A DNA stretch of 47,424 bases, from contig UCCS01000069.1 of the NCBI GenBank assembly GCA_900470965.1, positions 1 to 47,424 of the forward strand, read 5' to 3'. Both the position numbers and the translations under genes were made by a program. The first letter of the stretch is position 1, and each line of letters begins with the position of its first letter. The DNA comes from Hyphomicrobiales bacterium. GTDB lineage: Bacteria; Pseudomonadota; Alphaproteobacteria; Rhizobiales; Rhizobiaceae. This document shows positions 15,327 through 24,290 of the stretch, one piece after another. Below the pieces are notes generated by a model. It saw nothing but the letters and a program-made list of their open reading frames with translations, was not told the origin of the DNA and did not search any database.

Positions 15327-16382
15327 TCAGCTTACTGTAAAGACCAGTATCGCCTTCGTGCCGCGATGCTCTGGATCGTAGACAAGTTCGGATTTCAGGC
15401 TGCCGGCCATCGCGGTCAAGATCTTAGAGCCGAGCCCGGTTCCCTTCGCCGGGCCGGAAGGATCAAAGCCCTGGCCCGCATCTTCGACGGTGACTCTGAG
15501 CACATCGCTTTCCTGCTCGACGATAACATTGATCTCGCCCGGGCTGCCATCCGGATAGGCATATTTGAAGGCGTTGGTGACGAGTTCGCTGACGATGAGG
15601 CCGAGCGTGATGACCTTGTCGGTCGCCAGATTGACCGGCTGGGAGGTCAGCACCACGCGATGCGGCCGCTTCTCGTCGCGCATCGAAGCTTCGAGTTCGG
15701 TCAGGAGGCTGCTCAGATACTCATCCACCTGCACAGTGCCGACCTGCCGGTTGGTGTAGAGGCGGCGGTGGACGCTGGCGATCGCATTGATGCGCATCTG
15801 CGTTTCCTGCAGCGCGTCGATCGCCACCTGGTCGCTGGTCATGGAGGATTGCATGCGGATCAGCGCGCCGACGAGGCCGAGGCTGTTGGCGATGCGGTGA
15901 TTGACTTCGGCAAGCAGCATTTCCGCATGGTCACGCTGCTGGCGGATCACCTCCTGCGCCTGTGCCGTATCGCGGCGGAAGCGCGCCCGCTCCAGCCCCT
16001 GTTCGAGGGCCGCGGCCAGAAGGTCGAAATAGTCGGGCGAAATGCCTTTCAGAACATAATCGTCGGCGCCGGCCTTCAGCGCCGCGACCGCAATGCTCGT
16101 ATCGCCGGAACCGGTGGCGTAGATAACCGGCGGATGATCGGGCATCGCCGTGATGCGCGGCAGGATATCGAGCCCGGTTTCGGCCTTCAGGAAATGATCG
16201 AGAACGACGGCTTCGATACCGCCTTCGGCAAGCACCGCAAGGCCGGTCGCTCCGTCGCTCGCCCATTCGAGCTTGAAGCCGCGACGACCGAGATTCTTCC
16301 GCATCAGCAGCGCAAGCTCTTCGTCGTCATCGATATAGAGGATACGGATCGCTTCACCCGTACCGCCTCTGGACTCGCTCAT
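15327..16382 (-). CDS. Receiver-HisKA_2 hybrid sensor kinase
   Basis: The 351-residue protein starts with a receiver domain (about 12-130; acidic residues DDD 18-20, phosphoacceptor D62, K112) followed by a helical linker, a HisKA_2 dimerisation domain with phospho-His H162 (EVNHRIANSL) and a HATPase_c domain (N-box SELVTNAFKYAY, G-boxes DAGQGFDP and GTGLGSKI). No membrane segment or PAS domain is present, so it is cytosolic and its input arrives through the receiver. HisKA_2/HWE kinases are abundant in rhizobia and often feed general stress (PhyR) pathways; that link is inference. ATG 16382 has GGAGG upstream. It overlaps no neighbour and is followed closely by the DUF924 gene. Confidence 0.92.
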   Translation of the reverse strand: MSESRGGTGEAIRILYIDDDEELALLMRKNLGRRGFKLEWASDGATGLAVLAEGGIEAVVLDHFLKAETGLDILPRITAMPDHPPVIYATGSGDTSIAVAALKAGADDYVLKGISPDYFDLLAAALEQGLERARFRRDTAQAQEVIRQQRDHAEMLLAEVNHRIANSLGLVGALIRMQSSMTSDQVAIDALQETQMRINAIASVHRRLYTNRQVGTVQVDEYLSSLLTELEASMRDEKRPHRVVLTSQPVNLATDKVITLGLIVSELVTNAFKYAYPDGSPGEINVIVEQESDVLRVTVEDAGQGFDPSGPAKGTGLGSKILTAMAGSLKSELVYDPEHRGTKAILVFTVS

Positions 16383-16533
16383 TCTGCCTCCGGGCATTTT
16401 CCCGCAGCAATACCGGCTGTGAGGCCGCCGAGTCTTTCTGCATGAGACTGTCGTATTGCATCGGCCAGCGCGCGTAAACAGCACCTGGCCTTTGGTATGA
16501 TGTGACGCCTGATGCCAGACGGATCGAAGGAGA

Positions 16534-16584
16534 ATGCCATCGAGAATGTCGACCTCTGCCGGCTGCGGCCGGAAGCCCCTCTAA
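16534..16584 (+). CDS. Possible 16-residue peptide ORF in an intergenic gap
   Basis: The 272-bp gap between the kinase (start 16382) and the MFS gene (stop 16655) holds AAGGAG followed five bases later by ATG 16534 and 16 sense codons ending TAA. The strong ribosome binding site is the only support. The peptide, MPSRMSTSAGCGRKPL, matches nothing I know. It may be chance. Confidence 0.2.
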   Translation: MPSRMSTSAGCGRKPL

Positions 16585-16654
16585 AAAATTGCGAACACAG
16601 ATACTGAAAATCAGGCCGTTAACGCAGAGGAAGGCAAATGGTTCCGAGGGTAAG

Positions 16655-18100
16655 TCAGCTTTTTTGAAAGCGGCGGTGGTGAGAAACTTCGGCACCCGCA
16701 TCGGCTGAAAGCTGCAGGAAGCGCAGGCAGGACAAAAAGCCGATCATGCCTACCACGAAGAAAGCCCAGCGGAAGTCACCAAGAACAGGGTCGGTTGCGC
16801 CGCGAAGCCCAGCGGAAATGTTGAGCACGGCGGCCGCAACGGCAACGCCAAGAAGCATGGAAATCTGCTGCAACATGCTCGACAGCGTCGAGGCCGAACT
16901 TCTCTGCGCCGGGCCGATATCGGCAAAGGACAGCGTGTTGAGGGCGGTAAATTCCATCGAGCGGGAAAGCCCCGCAATGAAGAGCAGCGCCGAGATGACG
17001 ACCTCGGGGGTATCAGGTGTCAGAAAGCCGCAGGCGACGATCGAGCCGGCGGCAATGACCCCGTTGAAGAAGAGCACGTTGCGGAAGCCGAAAAACCGCA
17101 GCAGCGGCGTCGTCACCACCTTCATGCCGAGATTGCCGAGGAAATAAACCAGCAGATAGGTGCCAGCGGCAATCGAGCTCAGGCCGAAGCCGAGCTGGAA
17201 CAGCAGCGGCAGCAGGAAGGGCGTCGCGTTGATCGCCACACGGCAGGCCGTACCCGCCGAAAGCGTCGTCATCGAGAAGGTCTGCACCTTGAAGGCGGCC
17301 AGATCGAGCAGCGGATTGTCGACCCGCAGGAAATGCCGCGTCGCCATGACGGAAAGCACGATGCCCGCCACAAGCAGCACGACAAGGGGCACGAAGCCGC
17401 CCTGTGCTTTGACTGACAGTTCAAGTGCCGCAAGAAGCAGGGTCAACCCCGCCGCACTGAGGAAAAAACCCTTGATATCGAGCAGCCCGACCCTCTCCTC
17501 GCGCTGTTCCGGCACGAAGCGCATCACAAGCGCGATGCCGACGAGGCCGATTGGGATATTGATCAGAAAGTTCCAGTGCCAGCTGGCATAGGTGGTGATG
17601 AAGCTGCCGAGCACCGGGCCGACCACGGGTGCCGTCAGCGCCGGCCAGGTGATCAGGGCGATCGCCTGCACCAGCTCGGACTTGCGGGCGTTCTTGAGCA
17701 CGATGATACGCCCGACCGGCGTCATCAGCGCACTGCCCACACCCTGTACCGCACGGGCAATGACGAATTCGGTGAGGTTTCCGGACAGGCCGCAGAAGAG
17801 CGACGCCACGGTGAAGACGGCAATGGACACGAGAAAGACGCGCCGCGCCCCAAACCGGTCGCCGAGCCAGCCGGAAAGCGGAATGAAGGCCGACATGGTG
17901 AGCATATAGACGGTGATGCCGATGCTCATGGCGACCGGCTGCACACCGAAGCTCGTCGCCATCTGCGGCAGCGAGGTGGTCACGATCGTCCCGTCGAGGA
18001 TCTGCATGAAGAAGGAAACGGCAACGACGAGCGCTACGATCTTCGCCTGGCGGACACTTGCCGCCTCATCTGTATTCTCACTCGTCTGAACTGCAGTCAT
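16655..18100 (-). CDS. MFS drug-efflux transporter, DHA2 (EmrB/QacA) family
   Basis: The 481-residue protein has about fourteen hydrophobic segments, as expected for DHA2 proton antiporters. Motif A-like GWLGDRFGARRVFL lies between helices 2 and 3 and motif C-like ALTAPVVGPVLGSFITTYAS in helix 5, which marks an antiporter. Motif D1-like MQILDGTIVTTSLPQMA lies in helix 1. Export of drugs or toxic hydrophobic compounds is likely; the substrate is unknown. No HlyD-type partner gene is adjacent, so it may work alone. ATG 18100 is used with AGGTCG upstream; the frame is open to 18160 but that would add an uncharacteristic N-terminus. Confidence 0.92.
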   Translation of the reverse strand: MTAVQTSENTDEAASVRQAKIVALVVAVSFFMQILDGTIVTTSLPQMATSFGVQPVAMSIGITVYMLTMSAFIPLSGWLGDRFGARRVFLVSIAVFTVASLFCGLSGNLTEFVIARAVQGVGSALMTPVGRIIVLKNARKSELVQAIALITWPALTAPVVGPVLGSFITTYASWHWNFLINIPIGLVGIALVMRFVPEQREERVGLLDIKGFFLSAAGLTLLLAALELSVKAQGGFVPLVVLLVAGIVLSVMATRHFLRVDNPLLDLAAFKVQTFSMTTLSAGTACRVAINATPFLLPLLFQLGFGLSSIAAGTYLLVYFLGNLGMKVVTTPLLRFFGFRNVLFFNGVIAAGSIVACGFLTPDTPEVVISALLFIAGLSRSMEFTALNTLSFADIGPAQRSSASTLSSMLQQISMLLGVAVAAAVLNISAGLRGATDPVLGDFRWAFFVVGMIGFLSCLRFLQLSADAGAEVSHHRRFQKS

Positions 18101-18266
18101 CGACCTGCCAAATGCGAATTCCGGATTGCGCGGGAAAAGGCGGGAGAACCGACAGGGCAAGCCGCGCGGAGGGATACAGTCTGCATACGCCCCTTATGCC
18201 GGATCGGAAAGATCAAATGCCGCCAAGTCCGAGACTTTTGTCAACATGTTCGGCAACAATCCGAGA

Positions 18267-19346
18267 TCAGCGGCCAACAGCCGCCTCAATCGGCTTTGCG
18301 GTCACGCTTGCCGCCGAAAGCTTGCCGAGCTCCGACCTGCGGCTGGCAGTATCAAGTTCGGAGAAATCGTCGGGCAATTCGGACGTGACCTCGCCCTGCA
18401 CGACGCAGTCGATCATGAACATCGGCCGGCGCTTATGCTCCTGCACGAGGCGGCCGACATATTCGCCGAGCGTGCCGAGCGCAATCAGCTGGATGGCGCT
18501 CAAGGCCGATACAGCAGCCATGATGCTCGACCAGCCGGTAATGACATTGCCCTCGAACCATTGCACGAGCGTATAGATCAAAAGCCCGACCGCAAAGACG
18601 GCCGAGATAAGGCCCATCCAGGCGCTGACGCGCAGCGGAATGATCGAGAAACTGGTGATCGCATCGATCGCGAAACGGATCATCTTGCGCAGCGGATATT
18701 TCGTCGCCCCGGCATAGCGGGCATCGCGCGTATAACGCAGTGCCACCTGCTTGCCGCCGATCCAGCTCACCATGCCGCGGATGAAACGATGCCGCTCCGG
18801 CATATTGAGCAGGATATGGACGATCCGCGCCTTCATGAGCCGGAAGTCGCCGGTGTCCTGCGGGATCGAGATGGAGGTGAGCCGCGTCAGAAGCCGATAG
18901 AAGACGGAGGCGGTGATGAGCTTGAACTTCGTCTCGCCCTTGCGTTCGCTGCGCTGCCCGTAAACGACATCGGCGCCCTGATCCATGATCGCCATCATCT
19001 CGGCCAGGAGTTCCGGCGGATCCTGCAGGTCGGCATCGATCAGCAGCACGCGCTCACCACGCGCCACAGCAAGGCCGGAGGTCGCCGCAAGCTGGTGGCC
19101 ATGATTGCGCAGAAGCTTGACGCCGAGCACTTGCGGAAGGTCTGCCGCAAGCCTCGATATCACATCCCATGTATTGTCGCTGGAGCCGTCATCGACGAGG
19201 ATGATCTCGAAGGAGCCGCCGGCAACGGCTTCCGCCGCCGCCTTCGCCCGTCGGCAGAATTCGCTCAAGCCTTCGGCTTCGTTGTAGCAGGGCGCGACGA
19301 TGGAAAGCTTCGTCTTCACGTCAGCACCATCAACGGATTTGCCCAT
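18267..19346 (-). CDS. GT2-family membrane glycosyltransferase (DPM/GtrB/ArnC type)
   Basis: A 359-residue protein with a cytoplasmic GT-A domain (about 10-225): VAPCYNEAEGLSEF, LVDDGSSDNTW, the DxD-like LIDADLQDPPE and PQDTGDFRLM. Two C-terminal membrane helices follow (about 235-310). This is the layout of polyprenyl-phosphate glycosyltransferases such as GtrB and ArnC, which load a sugar onto a lipid carrier for envelope modification. The sugar is unknown. ATG 19346 is chosen as the first Met in a good context; AAGGAG sits rather far upstream. No flippase or second glycosyltransferase is adjacent, which is unusual for gtr clusters. Confidence 0.9.
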   Translation of the reverse strand: MGKSVDGADVKTKLSIVAPCYNEAEGLSEFCRRAKAAAEAVAGGSFEIILVDDGSSDNTWDVISRLAADLPQVLGVKLLRNHGHQLAATSGLAVARGERVLLIDADLQDPPELLAEMMAIMDQGADVVYGQRSERKGETKFKLITASVFYRLLTRLTSISIPQDTGDFRLMKARIVHILLNMPERHRFIRGMVSWIGGKQVALRYTRDARYAGATKYPLRKMIRFAIDAITSFSIIPLRVSAWMGLISAVFAVGLLIYTLVQWFEGNVITGWSSIMAAVSALSAIQLIALGTLGEYVGRLVQEHKRRPMFMIDCVVQGEVTSELPDDFSELDTASRRSELGKLSAASVTAKPIEAAVGR

Positions 19347-19536
19347 TTCCACCGAATCTCCTTGCTCCCCGCAGGGCAGCATGACCAATCACCTGAGGGC
19401 ACACAAGACAGAGCACCTCTGCCCTGATGATCGGTACCCGTGCCTCCGGCGATGGTTTGATATCATGCGTCTGCTTTGCATATTCTAAAGGCGAAGCCGC
19501 AAAGTGGATTGCGGAGCATGAGCACAGGGAAGCGTG

Positions 19537-20226
19537 ATGCAGGAAAGAGCACCCGATCTCGGCCGCAGGGCCGCCGAAGCCAACGCCAAGTTTCTCGTGG
19601 CCCTCGCCGTCATTGTCTTCCTGGCGGCGGGCACACTCGCCTATTGGCAAGGCTGGCTGTTCCTCATCAATTTCGCCGCCTGGTCGGCCGGCTCATCGGT
19701 CTATTTCTATTATCGAGACCCCGCACTTCTGGGAAAGCGCATGCGCGCCGGCCCGGCCGCCGAAACGGAACCGGTGCAGAAGCGCATCCAGTTCTTCACC
19801 GGCATCGTGATGGTCGCGCTCATCGTGGTTTCAGCACTCGATTATCGCTTCGGCTGGTCGACCGTTCCGGTATGGGCAATCATTCTCGGCAATCTGCTGA
19901 TCTCGGCAGGATTCCTGTTTGTCGTCTTCGTCCTCAGGGAAAATACCTTTGCCTCGGCCACCATCCAGGTCTCTGAGGACCAGAAGGTCATCTCCACAGG
20001 CCCCTACGCCCTCGTGCGCCACCCCATGTATGCCGCCGTCCTGCCGCTGGCATCAGGCATTCCGCTTGCCCTCTCCTCCCTGTGGGGCCTGATCATCGTG
20101 CCGCTGATCTTCATCGGCCTGATCCTGCGCCTCCTCGACGAGGAAGGCCATCTGCGCCGGGACCTACCCGGTTATGAGGATTACTGCCGCAAGGTGAGCT
20201 ACCGGCTGTTTCCCGGCCTCTGGTGA
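19537..20226 (+). CDS. Isoprenylcysteine carboxyl methyltransferase-like membrane methyltransferase
   Basis: A 229-residue integral membrane protein with about five helices. The C-terminal half has the ICMT/PEMT signature: STGPYALVRHPMYAAVL and then EEGHLRRDLPGYEDYCRKVSYRLFPGLW-type ending, here split as DEEGHLRRDLPG and YRLFPGLW. Such proteins bind S-adenosylmethionine at the membrane face and methylate lipids or small molecules; bacterial substrates are mostly unknown. ATG 19537 follows GGGA; a GTG one codon earlier is also in frame. It converges with the O-methyltransferase gene, leaving 15 bases. Confidence 0.85.
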   Translation: MQERAPDLGRRAAEANAKFLVALAVIVFLAAGTLAYWQGWLFLINFAAWSAGSSVYFYYRDPALLGKRMRAGPAAETEPVQKRIQFFTGIVMVALIVVSALDYRFGWSTVPVWAIILGNLLISAGFLFVVFVLRENTFASATIQVSEDQKVISTGPYALVRHPMYAAVLPLASGIPLALSSLWGLIIVPLIFIGLILRLLDEEGHLRRDLPGYEDYCRKVSYRLFPGLW

Positions 20227-20241
20227 AAATCCGCCTGAGAC

Positions 20242-20895
20242 TCAGGGCTCGTACCGGCTGACCTCCAGCCCCGATCCGACCGGCAGCAGCACGCTGGTGA
20301 TCCCTGGCTTGGTGCGGATGGCCCGGGCATAAATCTTCACGTCTTCAGTCACAGGATAAATCATGTTGTCGGCAACGATGATCGCGCCCGCATTGAGCTT
20401 CGGATAGAAAGCCTCGAGGCACGGCAGGTAGAGATCCTTCCAGAGATCGACGAGCACGAAATCCACCTTGCCCCGTAACTCGCGGATCATCGCGACCGCA
20501 TCGCCCACCCGGAAATCGATATGTTCGGCAAGACCGGCCCTCTCGGCCATCGTCTGAGCATGGGCGGATTTATAGCCATGCACTTCCATGGTGATCAGCC
20601 GTCCGCCGGTCGCCCGCGCAGCTTCAGCAAGCCAGATGCCGGAATAGCCGAAGGAAGTGCCGAGCTCGAGAATGGTCGGCGCCGTCAGGCTTCGGACGAG
20701 AATGTTGAGAAACCGCCCCGTCTCCGGGCCGACAGCCCGCATCCGCTGATCCTGCCCACCATCGCGTCCGCCCGGTACCTCCTGGCGCAGAGTGCCACGC
20801 TCCTCGTCGATCCGCTGGTGATAGGCACCGAGCACATTGAGCACTTTCTCATCCAGCCGATGTTCGCCGAGATTATTCTGTCTGTCATCGCTCAT
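20242..20895 (-). CDS. SAM-dependent O-methyltransferase (class I, catechol/caffeoyl-CoA type)
   Basis: A 217-residue methyltransferase of the O-methyltransferase family 3 type. Motif I is LELGTSFGYSGIWLAEAA, then VGDAVAMIRELRGKVDFVLVD (read as GDAVAMIREL and DFVLVDLWKDLY), then AGAIIVADNM, which supplies the metal/SAM-binding acidic residues. The substrate is unknown. GGAGG lies seven bases before ATG 20895; an ATG two codons earlier is too close to that site. The upstream gap to tRNA-Lys (20896-21121) shows no other gene. Confidence 0.88.
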   Translation of the reverse strand: MSDDRQNNLGEHRLDEKVLNVLGAYHQRIDEERGTLRQEVPGGRDGGQDQRMRAVGPETGRFLNILVRSLTAPTILELGTSFGYSGIWLAEAARATGGRLITMEVHGYKSAHAQTMAERAGLAEHIDFRVGDAVAMIRELRGKVDFVLVDLWKDLYLPCLEAFYPKLNAGAIIVADNMIYPVTEDVKIYARAIRTKPGITSVLLPVGSGLEVSRYEP

Positions 20896-21121
20896 TGCCA
20901 TTCCTCCAGGGATAGGCTTGCGACGGTAGATGCCGCAGCAAGGACTTCGCTCCAGCGAGTTAAATACCGGGGGCGTCTTCGGGCAAGCGCAGAATATTTG
21001 GAAAGCGGAAACCGCCGATTCCCCGCAAACGGAGGCGGCGGATTCAGAAAAACAGAAAAAGCCAACAAGTCTTTGACATCAAAGGCCTTTTTCTGGATTC
21101 CGTTCTCTTCGAAGGAGAATT

Positions 21122-21197
<76 letters not shown>

Positions 21198-21227
21198 GTC
21201 CGCGCTTGGCTGCGCGGTGTGACGGGG

Positions 21228-21256
21228 CATATAAATAGGATCGTCCGGCTTGTCTA
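21228..21256 (-). promoter_or_regulatory. Promoter of tRNA-Lys
   Basis: On the minus strand TAGACA (21251-21256) and TATATG (21228-21233) are separated by 17 bases and predict a start about 24 bases before the mature tRNA 5' end. This fits a sigma-70-type promoter. Confidence 0.55.
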
Positions 21257-21323
21257 GCGCCCCGTCGAAAATTCTTTGGTTAATTGCGAAGTTTTTTTGT
21301 CAGGAGCTGGAAATGCAATGAAA

Positions 21324-22235
21324 TCAAAGGTCGAGCGTGCCGGTCGCAATCCGCACCGCCTGACCGCCGATCCGGGCGTTCGAAATGGCCCCGCCTTCGA
21401 TATCCATATGCAGGTGGATGAAGGACGGACGGCCCATTTCCACGCCCTGCTCGATGAGGATCGGGTGATGCCCGTCCGTCAGCCGGTCGAAATGGTTGAT
21501 TGCGCCCGAGAGAGCGGCGGCTGCGGAGCCTGTGGCCGGGTCCTCGGAAATGCCCATGCCGCTTGCAAACATGCGGGCATGGAACTTGGCGACATGGTTC
21601 ACGCCGCCACGGCAGTAGATATAGGCCGAGGCGAGCGCGCCATCGACGAAGGGCACCGTCTTTTCCCAGAGCTGCGGATCGAACTCCAGGCGCTCTGCGG
21701 CGCCGACGTCGTGGACCGGCACCATCAGGAAGGGGACGCCGGCACTCCAGATCGACGGCACGTGATTCTCGAAGCCGATCTCCGTGGTCTTCAGCGACAG
21801 CGCGTCGGCGATGCCGAGCTTGTCGAGCGGCAATGGTATCTGTTGGGATTTGCGCGGCAGGTCGAATTCGGCAAAGCTTGCCTCGCCTTCCCGCAACCTG
21901 ACGGCGCAGCGCACCGGGCCGACATTTTCTTCGAGCACGGACACGAGATCGAGCGTTCCCGCTCCATGCGCCTTCTCCGCCAGCGCAATCGCCGTACCGA
22001 CGGTCGGATGGCCGGCAAAGGGCAATTCACGGCCGGGCGTGAAGATGCGGATACGCGCCGTATAGGCGGGATTGTTGGCCGGCTGCACGAAAACCGTCTC
22101 GGGGAGATTGGTTTCGCGGGCAACCGCCTGCATCGCCGCATCGTCAAGCCCCTTGCCGTCAAAAATCACGGCCAGCGGATTGCCAGCAAGTTTGGTGTCG
22201 GTGAACACGTCATAGACGCTGTAGCTTAACGCCAC
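21324..22235 (-). CDS. PhzF-family isomerase/epimerase
   Basis: The 303-residue protein has the two-lobed PhzF/diaminopimelate-epimerase fold. Visible family marks are the N-terminal YDVFTDTKLAGNPLAVIF, the catalytic Glu in VARETNLPETVF, LPFAGHPTVGTA, and EDPATGSAAAAL in the second lobe. PhzF proteins isomerise small acids; outside phenazine clusters the substrate is unknown, and no phenazine genes are present here. The start is GTG 22235, supported by AAGGAGG five bases upstream; the frame extends to 22286 without a better start. Confidence 0.92.
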   Translation of the reverse strand: MALSYSVYDVFTDTKLAGNPLAVIFDGKGLDDAAMQAVARETNLPETVFVQPANNPAYTARIRIFTPGRELPFAGHPTVGTAIALAEKAHGAGTLDLVSVLEENVGPVRCAVRLREGEASFAEFDLPRKSQQIPLPLDKLGIADALSLKTTEIGFENHVPSIWSAGVPFLMVPVHDVGAAERLEFDPQLWEKTVPFVDGALASAYIYCRGGVNHVAKFHARMFASGMGISEDPATGSAAAALSGAINHFDRLTDGHHPILIEQGVEMGRPSFIHLHMDIEGGAISNARIGGQAVRIATGTLDL

Positions 22236-22306
22236 ACTGGCCTCCTTGAATCGGTCATCGAGCCGCCAACCTGCCCGACAGCACACGCAAGTGCAAGCTT
22301 CAGGCC

Positions 22307-23056
22307 CTACTTGCCCGCGAAATACCAGTCGATGATCGGCAGCATCGCGACATTGTAAGGCTGTGCCTTCGGATCGGCCGAGCGGATCGCAACCGCGCCG
22401 GCAATTTCCTTGTCCTCTGCGACCAGCATATGCGCGCCGATGAAATCGACCATCTCGTCTGCCGTCATGTCGAAACGGAAGAGCTTGAACAGCGAGACGG
22501 AACCGCGCACATGGCCCGCATAGAGCCCCTCACCCACGATCGCCTTGTCGAGATCCAGGCCCGTCTCCTCCATCACTTCGCGGCGCATATTGCTGTCGAT
22601 ATCGCAACGCCCGTCCACGACATCTTCCGGTTCCAGCGAGCCCGCAGCGAAATAGACCTGACCGGGGTTGGCCGTATGCGCCCCCATGCGGATAGCGACC
22701 AGCGCCCCATCGGAGGATTCGAGCACCGGATAGGAAAAGAGATGGATGGCGCCCTTCCGGTCCGGCTGGCGTCGCCACCACATGAAGGCCGAGAAAGGCG
22801 CGATATAGGCCTCACCCACAATACCGGCTTCGGACAGTTTCAACCGGTGCTGCAACACCAGCCGGCCATCGAACAGCGCCGGATTGGCGGCGATTTCCCG
22901 CTCCCAGTTCTCGCGGATATCAGCCCCGTTGGCGACGACCAGCGGATGATCACCCTCAAGCACGCGCAGATCGGCGCCGGCAATGGGAAATACCGTGCGT
23001 TCCGGCGGAAAGGCCGAAAGGTCTTCTGAAAAAGTCTCTGAAAAGCGAAGTGTCAT
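22307..23056 (-). CDS. Nudix hydrolase
   Basis: A 249-residue protein whose C-terminal half has a Nudix box with REVMEETGL (matching REUxEExGU) preceded by AAGSLEPEDVVDG; the distance between the Gly and the REU motif is longer than in the canonical box. The N-terminal part holds a substrate-recognition region of no named family. Nudix enzymes cleave nucleoside diphosphates linked to another moiety; the substrate is unknown. ATG 23056 overlaps the TGA of the endonuclease gene by four bases (ATGA), which indicates translational coupling. Confidence 0.88.
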   Translation of the reverse strand: MTLRFSETFSEDLSAFPPERTVFPIAGADLRVLEGDHPLVVANGADIRENWEREIAANPALFDGRLVLQHRLKLSEAGIVGEAYIAPFSAFMWWRRQPDRKGAIHLFSYPVLESSDGALVAIRMGAHTANPGQVYFAAGSLEPEDVVDGRCDIDSNMRREVMEETGLDLDKAIVGEGLYAGHVRGSVSLFKLFRFDMTADEMVDFIGAHMLVAEDKEIAGAVAIRSADPKAQPYNVAMLPIIDWYFAGK

Positions 23057-24162
23057 AGGAGATCCAATGTCATGACGACGGGGCAATGGTCGGATGCCTT
23101 CGGCCTGTCCCAGCCGGTGCGCGGGTAACGCTCCACCTGCTGCCCCGGCGGGAAGATGGTGCGGTAGGGCTGTCCGTGGCGGATGATTTCGGGAACGCGC
23201 TTGGCGTTGGTGGCGGCAAGTGCCGGCGATAGCCAGAGATAATCGAGCTGGCAGAGCCACTGCTCCTCCGGCCCGCGCGAATGATAGAGCGTCCAGCGGT
23301 CAAGTGGCTCGCGGCGGCGCACGACATTTTCGGCAAACCCGTCCTTGCTGAAGACATCGAGCGCGCTTTCGGCTTCATCCTGATGCTCGAACCGATAGCC
23401 CGTGCCGCGCCGGCCGATGACGTCGACCCGCTCCTGATAGTCGTTCATGTCGCCGCAGATGACGAAGTTCTTGCTTGCGGTATGGCCTGCGCCGAAACGG
23501 TTCTCGATGATGCGGCGAACGGCACGAGCCTCCGCCCGGCGGATCGGCAGGGTCGATTGCCGCCCGTCCAGCCCCTCGCGCGGATTGCCCATCGATTTGA
23601 AATGCACGACATAGAGCGTCATCGGCACACCGCCGATCCTCAAATCCAGTTCCAGGCAGTCGCGCTTGAAGATCTTGTCGTCGAGCCGGTTGGTCTTGCC
23701 GATCTCCTCGTCGAAGAGATCGAATTCGCGATAGGTCACCATCGCATGGCTCTTGATATCCCTAAGCTCGATCTTCTGCCCGTCGCGCGTTTCCTGGCGC
23801 ATCAAGACGGCGACATCGATGCCGCGGCTGTCATTGCCCTCGACCAGATATTTCTGCCGGTAGCCATTGCCGACCATGCGGTAGAGATAGCCATATTCGA
23901 AGGCCTGCAGGGCGGCCATATTGTCGATTTCCTGCAGGCAGAGAATATCGGCATCCGCATCGGCGATGGCGAGTGCCGTCATCTGCCTGGTATCGTCGGT
24001 CGACGCGATTACCCGTGCCTGCTCAAGCTGCTGGTAGGTGCCCTCGTTGCTGACCTCGAAGAGCTTGATGACGCGGTCCTGCCGGAGCTGGTTGCGATAG
24101 CCCGTGAAGTCGAAGCGGGTGAGCAGGTTTTCGACATTGAAAGTGGCAAGGCGAAGCGACAT
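23053..24162 (-). CDS. Endonuclease/exonuclease/phosphatase (EEP) superfamily protein
   Basis: The 369-residue protein carries all EEP landmarks: LATFNVENLL, the metal-binding Glu in LCLQEIDN, VVHFKSMGNP, ICGDMNDYQ and the terminal KASDHCPVVMTLD. The family includes nucleases and phosphatases; with no signal peptide this is cytoplasmic and probably acts on nucleic acid or a phosphoester. The substrate is unknown. It is the first gene of a two-gene unit with the Nudix hydrolase, with a 4-base overlap. A dispersed palindrome lies upstream at 24199-24242. Confidence 0.9.
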   Translation of the reverse strand: MSLRLATFNVENLLTRFDFTGYRNQLRQDRVIKLFEVSNEGTYQQLEQARVIASTDDTRQMTALAIADADADILCLQEIDNMAALQAFEYGYLYRMVGNGYRQKYLVEGNDSRGIDVAVLMRQETRDGQKIELRDIKSHAMVTYREFDLFDEEIGKTNRLDDKIFKRDCLELDLRIGGVPMTLYVVHFKSMGNPREGLDGRQSTLPIRRAEARAVRRIIENRFGAGHTASKNFVICGDMNDYQERVDVIGRRGTGYRFEHQDEAESALDVFSKDGFAENVVRRREPLDRWTLYHSRGPEEQWLCQLDYLWLSPALAATNAKRVPEIIRHGQPYRTIFPPGQQVERYPRTGWDRPKASDHCPVVMTLDLL

Positions 24163-24198
24163 CAGGCATTCCCGGTTGGATCGACGCCAATTACTAGA

Positions 24199-24242
24199 GC
24201 AATTCCAGCAAAAGTGTGCAGCGGTTTTGCGTCCGGAATCGC
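24199..24242. repeat. 44-bp dispersed palindromic repeat, copy 1
   Basis: The segment begins GCAATTCCAGCAAAAG and ends GCGTCCGGAATCGC, so its ends are nearly inverted. It matches 45901-45944 at 41 of 44 positions. Both copies are intergenic. This sequence type is common in Rhizobium intergenic regions as far as I recall. Confidence 0.8.
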
Positions 24243-24290
24243 TTGAAAACAGTTAAAGTCGAATACGCGCTTCGAAAAGCCGTTTGTCCG

